Shown piece by piece: positions 62,883 through 64,000 of a DNA stretch of 64,000 nucleotides. The DNA is from Kiloniellaceae bacterium (GTDB taxonomy: Bacteria > Pseudomonadota > Alphaproteobacteria > Kiloniellales > J153), in assembly GCA_021776135.1 (NCBI GenBank), contig JAJFGL010000056.1, positions 1-64,000 on the forward strand. The letters run 5' to 3'. The notes under the pieces were generated by a model, which did no database searches, was not told the DNA's origin, and saw only the letters and a program-made list of their open reading frames with translations. The position numbers and the translations under genes were made by a program. Each line of letters opens with the position of its first letter. The first letter of the stretch is position 1.

Positions 62883-64000
62883 TGTAGGCAGTCATCGTAT
62901 CTGGGAACCGGAAAACTCTCCCATCTAGGCAACTGAAGGGCCCCGTCAAATTCCATACTAACAAAGGCGCTCTTCACATTGGCATTGAACGCCTGCACCG
63001 TCATTCGTAAAGCTTGTAGGCTTACCTCGGTAAGATCGAAACTCGCGCCGGTGAAAGTTGGATGGTTGCAGCCGGGCGGCAACACATGTCCGTCGATATC
63101 TTTCTTTGGTTCAGGAATCACTCCTTCATGGTAGATAGCTCGCTGTAGGCAAAACCAGCAGCCTTGCATGTCACCAGGGATAAAGCGTCCGACCATCCCG
63201 CCAACTGCGCCAGGGGTAGCAGATGCGAAAATATATGGGATATTCCCGTGAGCCGCTTGCGCAGACAGATACTGTTGTACTCCGACCTCGGCCGACGCAT
63301 CCACGATCAGGTCTGCCCCTGCTAGGGCCTGCGCCAATTTCTTCCGATGCTTCTTTGATTGCTCGTATTTGCCAAGTTCGGCGGTATCTCCGATGCGGAC
63401 ATTGAAAGGCTCAACACTGGCGTACGGGTAGTTGTCACGAAGAAATAACATCAGTTCGTCGCTCTTCCCAAAACCATAGCTGGGGAGTCCTAGGGGCCAC
63501 CGGATAGTGGGGCCAGGGTCCACAGTATCGCAATCGAGCAACCGCATATTTGCCCCGCAGCGCGTAAGATCAATAGCTATCGGCGCGCCCACCGCGCCAC
63601 ATCCGACCAGCAGAATTTTTTTCGCACGTAATGTGTTAACCGCAGGAACCCGTGCGCCGAAGTCGTTTAGTCCAGCACGATAACTGCGGATACGTTGAAC
63701 TGTCTCTTTTCCGGTATTCGCGTTTTTGCGAATCAAGAAAAACATCCATCCTGAGCCAGACTGGTTAGCCGCAATTTCCTCCGAGAAGGTGATTGCAACG
63801 ACAGCACATTTACCAACGCGTTCATGAGTAATCCAAATGCGTTTCCTGAGTCGCGGGCGCAGGATGCTGACAGCGGCCAGCTGCTCGCCTGGATCGTGGA
63901 TAAACTCCAGTCTTCCAATATGCTCAAAGGGCACCGTCAATCGCGTACTGAATCTGTTAGGACGATTGCCATGCCACTGAAAGGAAGTATTACCGCCGCC
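62870..64000 (-). CDS. E1-like ThiF-family adenylyltransferase (truncated by window edge)
   Basis: The frame stays open to the right window edge, at least 376 residues, so its true start lies outside. The ThiF/E1 adenylation domain has the nucleotide site LVGCGAVGAP, LLDCDTVDPG with the downstream Arg of TIRWPLG, and cysteines in CWFCLQRAIYHEG, PGCNHPTFTG (a likely catalytic or zinc Cys) and the terminal CLHC. About 120 residues precede the nucleotide site and may be the end of an E2-like domain or a linker. It is the partner of the JAB gene. GC content is lower than core. Confidence 0.9.
   Translation of the reverse strand, partial: GGGNTSFQWHGNRPNRFSTRLTVPFEHIGRLEFIHDPGEQLAAVSILRPRLRKRIWITHERVGKCAVVAITFSEEIAANQSGSGWMFFLIRKNANTGKETVQRIRSYRAGLNDFGARVPAVNTLRAKKILLVGCGAVGAPIAIDLTRCGANMRLLDCDTVDPGPTIRWPLGLPSYGFGKSDELMLFLRDNYPYASVEPFNVRIGDTAELGKYEQSKKHRKKLAQALAGADLIVDASAEVGVQQYLSAQAAHGNIPYIFASATPGAVGGMVGRFIPGDMQGCWFCLQRAIYHEGVIPEPKKDIDGHVLPPGCNHPTFTGASFDLTEVSLQALRMTVQAFNANVKSAFVSMEFDGALQLPRWESFPVPRYDDCLHCRT

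Noticed and set aside
62370-64000. Complete type II CBASS call
   Set aside because: Only the E1-like and JAB genes are visible. No CD-NTase or effector is in the window, so a full system cannot be claimed.

Overview
The window looks like a GC-rich chromosomal segment of an alphaproteobacterium, most likely of the Rhodospirillales type. The evidence is the block ftsH-tilS-cpoB-pal-tolB-tolA-tolR-tolQ-ybgC-ruvBAC-yebC, 6S RNA between zapA and the 5-formyltetrahydrofolate cyclo-ligase gene, and several alphaproteobacterial marker genes: a DUF1465/RcdA-type gene near rpmE, DUF1013, DUF1192, DUF1127 and class I aldolase. The species cannot be named from the sequence alone. Most of the window is core chromosome. 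Lower-GC accessory patches sit at about 27.5-29.2, 39.7-40.6 and 62.3-64.0 kb.

Layout. 1-0.5 kb: the tail of an IS5-like transposase and repeat debris. 0.5-12.7 kb: a long minus-strand run carrying membrane proteolysis (ftsH), tRNA-Ile lysidine formation (tilS), the complete Tol-Pal envelope system, and Holliday-junction processing (ruvABC). 12.9-15.4 kb: a small hypothetical gene, a YmdB-type phosphodiesterase, fthC, 6S RNA, zapA and a coiled-coil gene. 15.6-19.8 kb: central carbon genes tkt, fba and gap, with no pgk between them. 20-27.5 kb: tag, a degenerate ThiE-like gene, efp, an inositol-monophosphatase gene, an OmpA-like gene and a MotA/MotB-like pair. 27.5-29.2 kb: a lower-GC islet. 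29.2-35.9 kb: an apparent uptake and catabolism cluster, made of a divergent solute-binding protein plus seven minus-strand genes for an ABC importer, a CMD-family protein, a 2-oxoglutarate oxygenase, an XRE-cupin regulator, an M29/NicX-like enzyme and an aldo-keto reductase. 35.9-39.6 kb: an ABC exporter, rpmE, rcdA and a small heat-shock gene with a sigma-32-like promoter and a ROSE-like RNA thermometer.

39.8-48 kb: an AT-rich islet, a decayed thioesterase copy next to an intact one, a GST, an alpha/beta hydrolase, metY with a terminator inside its leader, 3-hydroxybutyrate dehydrogenase, a quinone oxidoreductase and the DUF1013 regulator. 48-52.6 kb: an RND efflux pump and its adaptor. 52.9-56.5 kb: an orphan ExeA-type ATPase, a small membrane protein, an NlpC/P60 hydrolase and a HAD phosphatase. 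56.7-60.6 kb: moaA, a truncated haemoglobin directly followed by a PAS-adenylate cyclase, a conserved exported protein and nadK. 60.9-62.3 kb: DUF1127 and a GcvA-type LysR regulator. 62.4-64 kb: a JAB peptidase gene and an E1-like gene that continues beyond the right edge, which is the visible part of a probable ubiquitin-like anti-phage or conjugation module.

The leads most worth following are the globin-cyclase pair, the E1-JAB module, the 29-36 kb catabolic cluster, and the predicted ROSE thermometer. Intergenic regions are rich in palindromic, MITE-like repeats of at least four sequence families.
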